From Phycisphaerae bacterium (GTDB lineage Bacteria; Planctomycetota; Phycisphaerae; Phycisphaerales; Phycisphaeraceae), in NCBI GenBank assembly GCA_030432595.1, contig JAUIGU010000002.1, positions 62,001 through 126,000 of the forward strand: DNA of 64,000 nucleotides, given 5' to 3'. The notes under the pieces were generated by a model. It was not told where the DNA came from. It made no database searches and was given only the letters and a program-made list of their open reading frames with translations. The first letter of the stretch is position 1, and each line of letters begins with the position of its first letter. A program made the position numbers and the translations under genes. Shown here one piece after another: positions 16,646 through 24,531 of the stretch.

Positions 16646-17347
16646 CTAAACGTTGCGGTGCAGTTGCGGGAGTTGGTTGATCAGCCAGGCGGCGAAGGCG
16701 GGTTTGGGCATCGGGCCCGGCGCTTCGCGATGGCCGTCGGCGGTGAGCAGCACCGGGTCGATGTCGGCGGCGTCCATGGTGGTCAGCGGGTTGGCGACGA
16801 TGGCGTCGACGCCTTTGCGTTTCATCTTCTCGGCGGCGCGGGCTTCGAGTTGGGCAGGGTCTTCGAGGGCGAATGCGATGACGGTCTGGTCCTCGCGTTT
16901 GTGTTGGGCGATGCCGGCGACCACGTCGGGGGTGCCGACGAGGTGGAGGGTGAGTTCCTTTTTTCGCTCTGTTTTGCCTTGTTTTTGCGGGGCTTTCGTG
17001 GGGTCGAGGCGGTAGTCGCCGACGGCGGCGGCCATGATGAGCGCGTCGTGGTCGGGGAACAGTTGTTCGAGTTTGCGTTGCAGGTCGTCAACGGTTTCGA
17101 AGCGATGGATCGTGAACGGCGGGGCCGATGCATCCGTTGGGACAGGCGTCTCGCCTGTTGACAGGTTGGAAGCCTGTCCCACTGAAGACATCACGGGCCC
17201 GAGCAGGAGCGTGGTGGGGTGGCCGGCAGAGGCGGCGGCGTGGGCGAGCGCGAGGCCGAGCGTGCCGCTGGAGCGGTTGCTGAGGTAGCGGACCGCGTCG
17301 AGCGGTTCGCGGGTGGGGCCGGCGGTGATGAGGAGGCGGGGCTTCAT
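16646..17347 (-). CDS. coaB: Phosphopantothenate-cysteine ligase domain protein (CoaB)
   Basis: 233 residues. CoaB joins cysteine to 4'-phosphopantothenate in coenzyme A synthesis. Motifs: LLITAGPTREPLDAVRYLSN, NRSSGTLGLALA, the AAAVGDYR segment, DAIVANPL and a C-terminal Lys/Arg region. It stands alone rather than fused to CoaC, so the decarboxylase must be encoded elsewhere. Residues 53-74 (SVGQASNLSTGETPVPT) are absent from ordinary CoaB and coincide exactly with a palindromic dispersed repeat at 17138-17181. The start is ATG 17347. A GTG six bases upstream is possible. Confidence 0.88.
   Translation of the reverse strand: MKPRLLITAGPTREPLDAVRYLSNRSSGTLGLALAHAAASAGHPTTLLLGPVMSSVGQASNLSTGETPVPTDASAPPFTIHRFETVDDLQRKLEQLFPDHDALIMAAAVGDYRLDPTKAPQKQGKTERKKELTLHLVGTPDVVAGIAQHKREDQTVIAFALEDPAQLEARAAEKMKRKGVDAIVANPLTTMDAADIDPVLLTADGHREAPGPMPKPAFAAWLINQLPQLHRNV
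17138..17181. repeat. GGGACAGGC palindromic repeat inside coaB
   Basis: The outer arms GGGACAGGC (17139-17147) and GCCTGTCCC (17172-17180) enclose GCCTGTTGACAGG. The element keeps the coaB frame open and encodes about 15 extra residues. The word pattern is typical of dispersed planctomycete repeats that I recall, but I cite no database. Confidence 0.8.
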
Positions 17348-17480
17348 AAACACAGAAAATCAGGAAACGCAAGAAACGCAAGAAAGAGGCACGCGTTTTA
17401 CGTGGTGCGTTAACGGCACGGAACGATCGCGTTGAACGTTGATACGAAACACGGGACGCGGTGTGCGGCTTTCAACACGG

Positions 17481-18728
17481 TCACGCGGTTTCGACCGGGG
17501 TCGGCGGGGTGAGGGGTTGTTGGCCGAGGGTGACGATGGTCATCGCGTCGGGGCGGTGCGACTGCACGAAGGCGTTGAGCGCATCAAGCGTGACGGCGTC
17601 GACTTCGGCGGCACGTTCTTCGAGGGTGCGGGGTCGGCCGAGGGTGACGTAGTCGGTGGCGATGGCGGCGGCACGGGCCTCGGTGGATTCACCCTGCATG
17701 ACGAGGCGTGACTTCATGCCGACGATGGCGCGGTCGAATTCGTTTTGGTCCACGCCGTCGGACAAACGGGTCAGCTCACCGACGAGGACGTCGAGGGTTT
17801 CCTGGGCGCGGGCGGTGGTGGTGCCGGCGTAGGCGTAGACGTCGCCGCGGTCGGCCTGGCCGACGTACTGGGCGTAGACGGAGTAGCACAGCCCGCGCTT
17901 CTCGCGGACTTCGGTGAAGAGTCGGCCGGACATGCCGCCGGAGAGCACGGCGACGGCAGCGCGTTGGAGCACGGCGTCGGGGTGGCCCTGGGGCATGGCG
18001 TCGTAGCCGACGGCGATGTGGGTCTGGGTCGAGTCGTCGTGGCCGGCGTGGTAGGTGCGCGGCGGGTCGGCGGCGGGGGTCACGGGCGACGATTCACCGG
18101 TCCAGGACGCGCACAACTCGCCGACCTGATCGCGGAGCGGGTCGAAGTCGAGGCAACCGGCGACGGCGAGGACCGCGCCGCGCGGGGTGCATGCGTGCTG
18201 CCAGAAGGCGCGGGCGTCGTCAACGGTGAGGGCCTCGAGGTGGGACTTGTCGCCGAGCGGGTTGCGGCCGAGCGGGTCGGGCAGGTGGCGGCGGCGCAGG
18301 TCGATCATGGCGCGCTGTTGTGGCTCGTCGTCGAGCGAAGCGATGGCCTGGAGCGCGAGGTCGCGGCAGGGGCCGAAGTGGGCGTCGTCGAGGTTGGGTG
18401 CCAAGGCCATGTCCAGCAGCAGGGGCAGCGCTTCGGCGAGGTGGCTGCCGAGCATGGTGCCGGCGATGGCAAAGAAGCGGGTCTGCGCGTCGGTGTCGCG
18501 CTGGACGCCGAGCTGGTCGAGGGCGTCGCTGTGCTGGCGGGCGTTGAGGCCGCCGGCGCCGCGGATGAGGAAGTCGGCCATGAGCGGCGCGACGCCGAGC
18601 TGGTCGGCGGGCTGCCGCGCGACGCCGGCGGGGACGAGCAGCGTGAGCGCCGCGGACTGCGCCGCGGGCATGGGCTCGGCGAGCAGGGTCAGGCCGTTGG
18701 GATAGGTGTGGGTCTGGATCGCCGGCAT
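17481..18728 (-). CDS. M16-family (pitrilysin-like) protein lacking the zinc motif
   Basis: 415 residues. The two-lobe M16 layout is recognisable: an N-terminal lobe, and then EVREKRGLCYSVYAQYVGQA with the conserved R..GL.Y motif of the second lobe. Where active M16 peptidases carry HxxEH, this protein has VAPLMADFLIRGAGGLNARQ, without either His or the Glu. It is therefore probably not a peptidase by itself. In several M16 systems one active and one inactive subunit pair up, and no active partner lies in the window. It is cytoplasmic, with no signal peptide. The gene starts with ATG 18728. An unrelated hairpin lies upstream at 18782. Confidence 0.8.
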   Translation of the reverse strand: MPAIQTHTYPNGLTLLAEPMPAAQSAALTLLVPAGVARQPADQLGVAPLMADFLIRGAGGLNARQHSDALDQLGVQRDTDAQTRFFAIAGTMLGSHLAEALPLLLDMALAPNLDDAHFGPCRDLALQAIASLDDEPQQRAMIDLRRRHLPDPLGRNPLGDKSHLEALTVDDARAFWQHACTPRGAVLAVAGCLDFDPLRDQVGELCASWTGESSPVTPAADPPRTYHAGHDDSTQTHIAVGYDAMPQGHPDAVLQRAAVAVLSGGMSGRLFTEVREKRGLCYSVYAQYVGQADRGDVYAYAGTTTARAQETLDVLVGELTRLSDGVDQNEFDRAIVGMKSRLVMQGESTEARAAAIATDYVTLGRPRTLEERAAEVDAVTLDALNAFVQSHRPDAMTIVTLGQQPLTPPTPVETA

Positions 18729-18781
18729 GGGACGGCGATTGTAACGAGGCGGTGGGGTATGACCGGGTTGTATGTGATGCG

Positions 18782-18804
18782 GCCCACGCTGAAACAGCGT
18801 GGGC
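18782..18804 (-). terminator. GCCCACG-family hairpin downstream of the Hpt gene
   Basis: GCCCACGCTG-AAA-CAGCGTGGGC, a perfect 10-base stem. It lies between the Hpt gene (ending at 18862 on the minus strand) and the M16 gene. There is no clear T-run, so termination efficiency is uncertain. Confidence 0.6.
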
Positions 18805-18861
18805 TTCGATAGGCGGAGTCGATTGGGCTCAAGCGTGTCGCGGAAGGATGCGTGACTTGGA

Positions 18862-19185
18862 TCAGCCCAGCGACGCGCGGTTGCAGACGTCTACGAGCGC
18901 GTCGACCGTGCGGCGGACTTGATCGAGGTCATCGGGGGTCTGCTTGGCGGCCTGTTCAGCGTCGAGGCCGGCTTCGGTGATCGCCGGGAACCCGTAGCCG
19001 CCGCCGGCGCCTTTGAGCTGGTGCGCGACCTGCCCGACTTTCTTGATGTCGCCTTGGCCCAGGGCCTCGCGGATCGTCGCGACGCGATCGGGGAGCTCTT
19101 CCAGGAAGAGCTCGACGAGTTCTGCCATGTCCGGGTCGTCGGCGTAGGCGCTGACGATGGACGCTGCGTCGGATGATGTGGACAT
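18862..19185 (-). CDS. Histidine phosphotransfer (Hpt) domain protein
   Basis: 107 residues, one Hpt domain. The phosphorylatable His is in VAHQLKGAGGGYGF (H55), matching the HxLKGxxxxxG consensus of phosphorelay intermediates. The N-terminal half has a typical helix, AELVELFLEELPDRVATIRE. Hpt proteins pass phosphate between hybrid kinases and response regulators. No kinase or regulator is encoded nearby, so partners are elsewhere. ATG 19185 is the start. The gene follows the single-pass protein at 19298 and ends at the hairpin 18782. Confidence 0.88.
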   Translation of the reverse strand: MSTSSDAASIVSAYADDPDMAELVELFLEELPDRVATIREALGQGDIKKVGQVAHQLKGAGGGYGFPAITEAGLDAEQAAKQTPDDLDQVRRTVDALVDVCNRASLG

Positions 19186-19297
19186 CGGTTTGCCTCCGGT
19201 GCCCCCCGTACGGCGTATCGGACACGTGGGCGGCCGGGTTGAGCGGTCGCGCCGACGTCCCATATCTCCAGCCGTGGCGGGGTGCGAGCGGCCCGGG

Positions 19298-20014
19298 TCA
19301 GTCGGTGCGCAGCGACGGCCGGCGCGGGGCCGGCTTCTCGCCCTCGGGCTGGTGGAGAAACTCGACCTGGGCGAAGAGCCCGCTGTCGTCGTGCCCGGCG
19401 GCGGCGGCCTCGACGCGGGGGTCGGGGACGCCGGCGATCGACACGGAGGTCGTGGAGCGTTCCCGGCTGGCCAGCGCCGACCCGGGCGCGTGGCCGGGCA
19501 CGTAGGCGAGGGGCCGGCGGGTCGCGTCACCGTCGCGCGGCAGCGCGGCGAGTTCGGTGCTGTTGATCCGGTTGTAGCGGGCGAGGGTGAGTTCGTCGCC
19601 GGCGTCGGCGGGCGTGCGGGCGCGGAAGATGCCGTTGTTGGGGTTGTACCAGACGCCGGCCTGGTCCTCGCGGAGCAGCACGGGGTCCGGCGGGTGCAGG
19701 GCCATGTCGCCCGGCGGCGCGACATCGATCCAGGGGTGGCCCTCGTCGGCGAGCACGTTGCCGGGTTGCCGGCCGCCGAACCACGCGGGGTCGATCTGCA
19801 CCGGGAACTCGGTCGTGGGGTACTCGTTGTTGTCGATGGTCTCGCTGAACTCGAGTGCCGCGTGGTACGAGGTGCGCTCGTACAGCAGGCGCAGCTCGTC
19901 GCGCACCAGCGACTCCCGGTCCAGGTCCTGCTGGCCCGTGCGCTGCTGGAAGAAGAACACGCCCACCAGCGCGATCAGGCCCAGGACCACCAAAGCTTCG
20001 AGGATGAAACGCAT
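19298..20014 (-). CDS. Unknown protein with a prepilin-like N-terminal helix
   Basis: 238 residues. It begins MRFILEALVVLGLIALVGVF, a hydrophobic N-terminal helix with an early Glu, as in mature type IV pilins but without a leader. It continues with an amphipathic stretch (DELRLLYERTSYHAALEFSE) and a large Pro/Asp-rich globular region (PTTEFPVQIDPAWFGG). Family not recognised. The mature-pilin resemblance is an inference: Glu is at position 4 after the first Phe rather than 5. GGAG just upstream supports ATG 20014 over 20026. It lies between the amidase lipoprotein and the Hpt gene on the same strand. Confidence 0.6.
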   Translation of the reverse strand: MRFILEALVVLGLIALVGVFFFQQRTGQQDLDRESLVRDELRLLYERTSYHAALEFSETIDNNEYPTTEFPVQIDPAWFGGRQPGNVLADEGHPWIDVAPPGDMALHPPDPVLLREDQAGVWYNPNNGIFRARTPADAGDELTLARYNRINSTELAALPRDGDATRRPLAYVPGHAPGSALASRERSTTSVSIAGVPDPRVEAAAAGHDDSGLFAQVEFLHQPEGEKPAPRRPSLRTD

Positions 20015-20145
20015 ACCTGGCTCCATTCCGACGGACCGCCCGTCGTGAACGAAGCCTCCGATTCAGCGCGGCGCCGGGCCAACGGCCCGTTCCGAGAATC
20101 CGCCGCCGCGCCGCACGGGCGTCGGTCTGACCCGCACAACCCGCA

Positions 20146-21171
20146 TCACCGGGCCTTCTCGACGCCCCGGCGCAGCCGTTCCCAGTCGAACGCCGGGCCG
20201 GGGTCGGTCTTGCGGTTGGTCTCGTGGTAGTGCCCGATCAGGCCTTGGAAGTTCGCAAAGTCCTCGTCGCTGAGCTCGTCGGTGATCAGGTTGCCGTCGG
20301 CGTCGGTGGGGTACTCGTTCTTGATCTTGGGGAAGATCTCGCAGAGCGCGGCGGTGAGTTTGATGAGCGCGTCGTACTGCGCGTCGGTGAGGTCGTACTG
20401 CTCGAGGGTGCTACCGTTGATCGTGCCGGTGACGGGCTCGGGGCGGGCGGTGTAGTACTTGCCGGGGTTCCATTGCGTGCGGCGTATGTCGGTGTCTTCG
20501 TTGGGGACGGTGACGAAGGTGCCCTTATCGTCGTGGCCGTACCAGGTCTCGAAGGGGTTCTTGCCGTCGGGCGGGTACGCGCCCATGTTGGCGATCTCGA
20601 TGCCGACCGAGCGCGAGTTGGCGCTGCTGGCGTGCCAGGCGCGTTCCTGCAGGTCGAGGGTCTGGTAGATCGTGCCGTCCACGTCGAGCATGAAGTGGAC
20701 CGAGAGGAACCGCCGGTCGTGCAGCACGTCGAAGCACACGCCCGCGGTGCCGCAGACGTCGTAGTGGATGACGAACTGGTCGACGACGTCCTGGAGTTTC
20801 TCGAGCGGCCAGTTCTTGCGGACGGCGTTGATCTGCTCCTCGGTGAAGTCGGCCATGCCGTTGTTGAAGCGGTTGATGCGCCAGCTGTAGCGCTGGGGCT
20901 CGGCGTAGCTGGGCAGGTTTTCGTCGTCCTTGTAGTCGTCCCAGTGGGCCTGGTCCCACTTGGCGAACTGCTTGTCGACGCGGTAGGCGTTGTACCCGCC
21001 GACGTCGAGCCAGGTGACGACGGGCGTGCCGATGCGGAAGAACTGCCCGCCGACGATGATGGCGTCGTCGGGGCGCTCGGCGAGGGTGCCGGGCTTGACG
21101 GCGCAGCCGGCCGCAACGACCAACAAGCCGATGGCGAACACGGAGGCGGTCAGCGTTTGAAGCGGTTTCAT
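20146..21171 (-). CDS. N-acetylmuramoyl-L-alanine amidase lipoprotein (AmpD/amidase_2 type)
   Basis: 341 residues. The lipoprotein signal MKPLQTLTASVFAIGLLVVA ends in a VAAGC lipobox. The amidase_2 fold shows zinc ligands and catalytic residues: FVIHYDVCG, ERAWHASSANSRSVGIEIAN and the TDPGPAFDW motif near the C-terminus. The enzyme cleaves the bond between MurNAc and L-Ala of the stem peptide, so its location in the envelope suits turnover of the wall. A segment of about 70 residues between the signal and the amidase core (EEQINAVRKNW) is unassigned. AAAGGA lies before ATG 21171. It is 55 bases after the GH20-like gene, probably the last gene of that operon. Confidence 0.88.
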   Translation of the reverse strand: MKPLQTLTASVFAIGLLVVAAGCAVKPGTLAERPDDAIIVGGQFFRIGTPVVTWLDVGGYNAYRVDKQFAKWDQAHWDDYKDDENLPSYAEPQRYSWRINRFNNGMADFTEEQINAVRKNWPLEKLQDVVDQFVIHYDVCGTAGVCFDVLHDRRFLSVHFMLDVDGTIYQTLDLQERAWHASSANSRSVGIEIANMGAYPPDGKNPFETWYGHDDKGTFVTVPNEDTDIRRTQWNPGKYYTARPEPVTGTINGSTLEQYDLTDAQYDALIKLTAALCEIFPKIKNEYPTDADGNLITDELSDEDFANFQGLIGHYHETNRKTDPGPAFDWERLRRGVEKAR

Positions 21172-21226
21172 GCGGGCGATCCTTTCGAGGACGTGTTCAG
21201 AGGGGTGTTCGGGGTTCGTGCGTGGG

Positions 21227-23011
21227 TCAGCAACCGGGGTCACCTCGGTAGTGGCCGCAGATGCGGTGCAGCGCGGCGACGCTGTCAGTCAGCCCGCCGG
21301 GCCGGCTGCGCTGGCGCCAGTTGGTTTCGAATTCGGGGATGATCGCGGTCATGTCGTAGAGCAACGCGGCGCGGCGGTCGGCGGAAAGCTGCGTCGAGTG
21401 GGCGACGCCGTCTTCGAGCCGGCCGCGCAGGTTCGCGAGGCTGTGGTGCAGCATCCGGCCGGCGACACGCAACTCGTCGAGCAGCAGCGCCGCGTCGGCG
21501 CGCTTGGGATCGGCCAGCGCGACACCGGCCAATGCGCTCTCCAAGCGCTGCTGGGCGGCGTCGAGTTTTTCGTGTGTCAGCGGCCCGGTCGCGCCCCAGG
21601 GCATCTTGAGGTAGCCGTCGTCGCGCAGCTCGACCTCGTCGCGGATCATCGCCCAGCCCAGCACGTTCTCGCGGTTGCAGTCCAGGTCGTCGCGCAGCCG
21701 ACCCATCTCGCGCACCGCGCCGGCGAGGCGGCCGCCGGCGTCTTCGTAGATCAGCGTGTCGAGCGCGGCGGCGACGTCGAGGCCGCGGTTGGTTTCGAGG
21801 CACCACGACGCGGCCGCGCCCATCACGATCCCGGGGTGGTTCACGGCGTGCGGCTGCCAGTGCCCGAAGTCGCCCCACCAGGTGTTGAGCATGCCGGACG
21901 TCCCGAACTTCAGCCCGCTCTCGACGGCGTTGACCGCGTTGCCGATCGCGACATCCCAGCGACCGCCGATGCCGACGAACGTCGCGTTGGCCGGGCAGAC
22001 CATGTAAGGCAAGCCCGCCTCGTGGAACGCCTTGTTCTCTTTGTCGAACGGGTGGTTGAGTTCGTAGCCCCAGTTGAGCGCCATCGCCCCCGGAAGCTCG
22101 GACTTCACGGCCGGGAGCAGCTCCGGGGAATGCAGGATGATGTCGCCCCAGTACTGCACCTGCTTGCCGTGCTTCGTGCAGACGTCGTAGACCTTGCGGA
22201 CAAAGTCCAGGTACACCCGGCCCTTGCCCACGCGTTCGCATTCGCTTTTGCTCTTGCCCTTCCCTAGATCAAACGTCTCATCGCAGCCGATGTTGATCGT
22301 GTCGCTGCGGAAGCACGGCAGGAGCTGCGCGAGCATGTCCTCAACCAGCTCGAGGCTGCGCGAGTCAAGCGGGTCGAGCGTCTTGGCTTCGGGCGAAAAG
22401 AACGGCTCGGGCAGATCGTCACGGATGAACCCGTCCGGGCACTCGGCAAACTGCCGGTAGGGCTCGTGCTTGAGCCAGCGCTCGAGGTGCCCGAAGCAGT
22501 TCTGGTTGGGCACCAACTCGATGAAACGCTCGGCGCAGTAGTCGTCGATCTGCCGGATTTCGTCGGGCGTGAAGGGCGACGCGTCTTTCCAGACTTTCTC
22601 GTGGCCGGCGTAGGCGAAGGTGTGCTCGGTGTAGAGCTGGAACTGGTTGTACTTGAGCAGTGCAAAGGTGTCGATGAGCGCGAGGAGCGTTTGCATCGTC
22701 GGCACGCGGTCGCGCGACACGTCGAGCATGAACCCGCGCACGGGCAGGTCGGGCCAGTCTTCGATGTGCAAACACGGCACGGCACCGTCGCCATCCACCT
22801 GACGGCGGAGCTGCGCGAGGGTTTGTCGCCCGTAGAACACGCCGGCGTCGTCGTGGCCGACGAGGTGTACCGCGTCAGGCTTGAGGTCGAGGGTGTAGCC
22901 CTGCGCCTGCGCGACCGACGCTGGGTCGATGGTGCACTGCGCTTCGAGTGTGGCGAGCGGGCAGCGGCCGGCGGTTTCTTCGAGCGTGCGTGGTTGGGGC
23001 GCGAGGATCAT
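21227..23011 (-). CDS. GH20-like beta-N-acetylhexosaminidase
   Basis: 594 residues. An N-terminal alpha/beta domain (residues about 1-80, ending DDAGVFYGRQTLAQL) is followed by a TIM barrel with PVRGFMLDVSRDRVPTMQTL. The GH20 catalytic pair Asp-Glu is in TINIGCDETFDLGKG. It also has WGDIILHSP and NTWWGDFGHWQP. No signal peptide is visible, so it probably acts in the cytoplasm on imported sugars. Substrate-assisted GH20 enzymes remove terminal GlcNAc or GalNAc. ATG 23011 overlaps the isomerase stop (ATGA), so the pair is translationally coupled. A GTG at 23017 is possible. The C-terminal helical domain is longer than usual. Confidence 0.85.
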   Translation of the reverse strand: MILAPQPRTLEETAGRCPLATLEAQCTIDPASVAQAQGYTLDLKPDAVHLVGHDDAGVFYGRQTLAQLRRQVDGDGAVPCLHIEDWPDLPVRGFMLDVSRDRVPTMQTLLALIDTFALLKYNQFQLYTEHTFAYAGHEKVWKDASPFTPDEIRQIDDYCAERFIELVPNQNCFGHLERWLKHEPYRQFAECPDGFIRDDLPEPFFSPEAKTLDPLDSRSLELVEDMLAQLLPCFRSDTINIGCDETFDLGKGKSKSECERVGKGRVYLDFVRKVYDVCTKHGKQVQYWGDIILHSPELLPAVKSELPGAMALNWGYELNHPFDKENKAFHEAGLPYMVCPANATFVGIGGRWDVAIGNAVNAVESGLKFGTSGMLNTWWGDFGHWQPHAVNHPGIVMGAAASWCLETNRGLDVAAALDTLIYEDAGGRLAGAVREMGRLRDDLDCNRENVLGWAMIRDEVELRDDGYLKMPWGATGPLTHEKLDAAQQRLESALAGVALADPKRADAALLLDELRVAGRMLHHSLANLRGRLEDGVAHSTQLSADRRAALLYDMTAIIPEFETNWRQRSRPGGLTDSVAALHRICGHYRGDPGC

Positions 23012-23844
23012 GCGCACAAACGCTCCGAGATAAACGCGGCGGCTTGCCGAACGTCTTCCACGCGGCTTTCGCCGGCCTCGCGCTCGATAACCAAGTCGCC
23101 GTCGTAATGATGCTGAGACAGCACGGTGAGGAAGTCGTCCCAGTCCACGTCGCCCGTGCCGACCGCGACCTCACTGCCCCACTGCCCGGGCGTGTCGGCG
23201 GCGGTAGCGTCCTTGAGGTGGACCTGTTTCACGCGCGGCATGAGCATCTCGAGCGCGGCGATCGGGTCGCCCTTGCCGTAGAGGATCATGTTCGCCGGGT
23301 CGAAGTTCACACCCACGTTGTCCTTGCCCAGCGTGTCGAGGAAGGCGGTGAGGTCTGCGGCGGTCTCCTGCCCGGTCTCGAGCAGCAGCGTCAGCCCGTG
23401 GTCGGCGCACAGCTCGGCGATCCGGCCGAGGCGCTGCTGCACCCGGATGAACACGTCGTCCGCGGGGTCGTGGGGGATGAAGCCGGCGTGGAAGGTGAGT
23501 ATCTCGATGCCGTGCTGCTGCGCGAGCGCCGCGACGCGCTGACACATCGCCCAGTTGTCGTCCCAGGTGGCGTCGGGCACGACGCCGCCGGTCTGGCGGA
23601 TCGTGTCCAGCGTGGTGTAGTCCTCGCCGTACGGCCCGATCATGCCGGACACGACTTCGATGCTGCTGCGCTCGAGCGCGTCAAAAAGACCGGCCCAAGT
23701 GTCGGGGGCATCCACAACGGGCGTCAACGAGAGCTGAACCCGGCGCAGCCCGGTCGCGCGGACGCGGTCCAGCAACTCGGTCGGGTCCGTCGGCTGCAGC
23801 GACCAAGAGCAGACGCCGAGATGGTCGGGGGTCAGTCGGGGCAT
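23008..23844 (-). CDS. Sugar phosphate isomerase/epimerase (xylose isomerase-like TIM barrel)
   Basis: 278 residues. AP-endonuclease-2/xylose isomerase superfamily: the metal-binding residues are Glu in TLLLETGQE, Asp in VNFDPANMILYG, His in VKQVHLKDA and Glu in LVIEREAGES, in the usual order. LTFHAGFIPHD carries another conserved His. Such proteins isomerise or epimerise sugars or inositols, and the exact substrate cannot be told from sequence. The stop overlaps the GH20-like start, and the upstream dipeptidase ends 6 bases away. This argues for a role in processing the sugar released by that pathway. Confidence 0.85.
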   Translation of the reverse strand: MPRLTPDHLGVCSWSLQPTDPTELLDRVRATGLRRVQLSLTPVVDAPDTWAGLFDALERSSIEVVSGMIGPYGEDYTTLDTIRQTGGVVPDATWDDNWAMCQRVAALAQQHGIEILTFHAGFIPHDPADDVFIRVQQRLGRIAELCADHGLTLLLETGQETAADLTAFLDTLGKDNVGVNFDPANMILYGKGDPIAALEMLMPRVKQVHLKDATAADTPGQWGSEVAVGTGDVDWDDFLTVLSQHHYDGDLVIEREAGESRVEDVRQAAAFISERLCA

Positions 23845-23850
23845 GAGGCT

Positions 23851-24531
23851 TCAAACTTCTAGGGGCTTCACAATCTCGCGCAGCGGCGTGTTGTTGATCC
23901 GGTACCGCCGCGCATCCGGGTGGTTGAAGTGCCACCACTCCGCCCGGTACACGCGGAAGCCGTGGTCGGCCATGCACGCGATCAACCGGTCGCGGCGTTG
24001 ACGCACCGCGTCAGACCCGCCGGCGAAGTCGAACGCGGCGCGCTCGGTGAACTCGTCGTAGTCGCTGGGCATCTCGGCCTGTTCGCCTGAGTCCAAATGG
24101 TAGAGCCCGATGTCCACCGCCGCCCCGCGGTTGTGGATCGACCCGCGGTGCGGCTTGGCGACGAAGTCCTCACGCAGGTGCTCGGGCGTCACCAGCCACA
24201 TCGCGACGGTGACGTAGAACGGCCGGTACCCGTCGAAGACCACGATGCCGTACCCGTCGTGCTTCAACTCGGCCTGCACCTTGGCCAGGTCTTCGGCGAC
24301 CGGGCGCTGCAACACCGCGCCTGCGACCTCGTACACGGCCCCGCCCATGAAGTTGTTGTCCGTCGCGTAGCGCACGTCGAGCTTGAACGCCGGGTCGATC
24401 TCGGTCACGTCCACCAAGTCGTCAGCCAGCCATCCACCCTCGGGCTCGTCCTGCACGGGGATCGCAAACGTCCGCGCCTTCTCGAGCGCTTCGGCGATGG
24501 GCATCACGGGCTCAAACAGCCGCTCGGTCAC
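23851..24531 (-). CDS. ddpX: D-alanyl-D-alanine dipeptidase (VanX/DdpX type)
   Basis: 226 residues. VanX-family motifs: FDGYRPFYVTVAMW (Arg in the active site), the SxHxxGxAxD signature GSIHNRGAAVDIGLY (H133, D140) and AEWWHFNHPDARRY (E198, H201). Zinc ligands and the catalytic Glu are all present. The enzyme hydrolyses D-Ala-D-Ala and here would release D-Ala from recycled peptides. In resistance clusters the same enzyme blocks vancomycin targets, but no vanH, vanA or two-component pair is nearby. The GTG start overlaps the symporter stop (GTGA), giving tight coupling. Confidence 0.93.
   Translation of the reverse strand: MTERLFEPVMPIAEALEKARTFAIPVQDEPEGGWLADDLVDVTEIDPAFKLDVRYATDNNFMGGAVYEVAGAVLQRPVAEDLAKVQAELKHDGYGIVVFDGYRPFYVTVAMWLVTPEHLREDFVAKPHRGSIHNRGAAVDIGLYHLDSGEQAEMPSDYDEFTERAAFDFAGGSDAVRQRRDRLIACMADHGFRVYRAEWWHFNHPDARRYRINNTPLREIVKPLEV

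Noticed and set aside
24528-24531. VanX-type gene as part of a glycopeptide resistance cluster
   Set aside because: No vanH, vanA/B ligase, vanY or VanRS pair in the window. Operon context points to peptide or sugar salvage.
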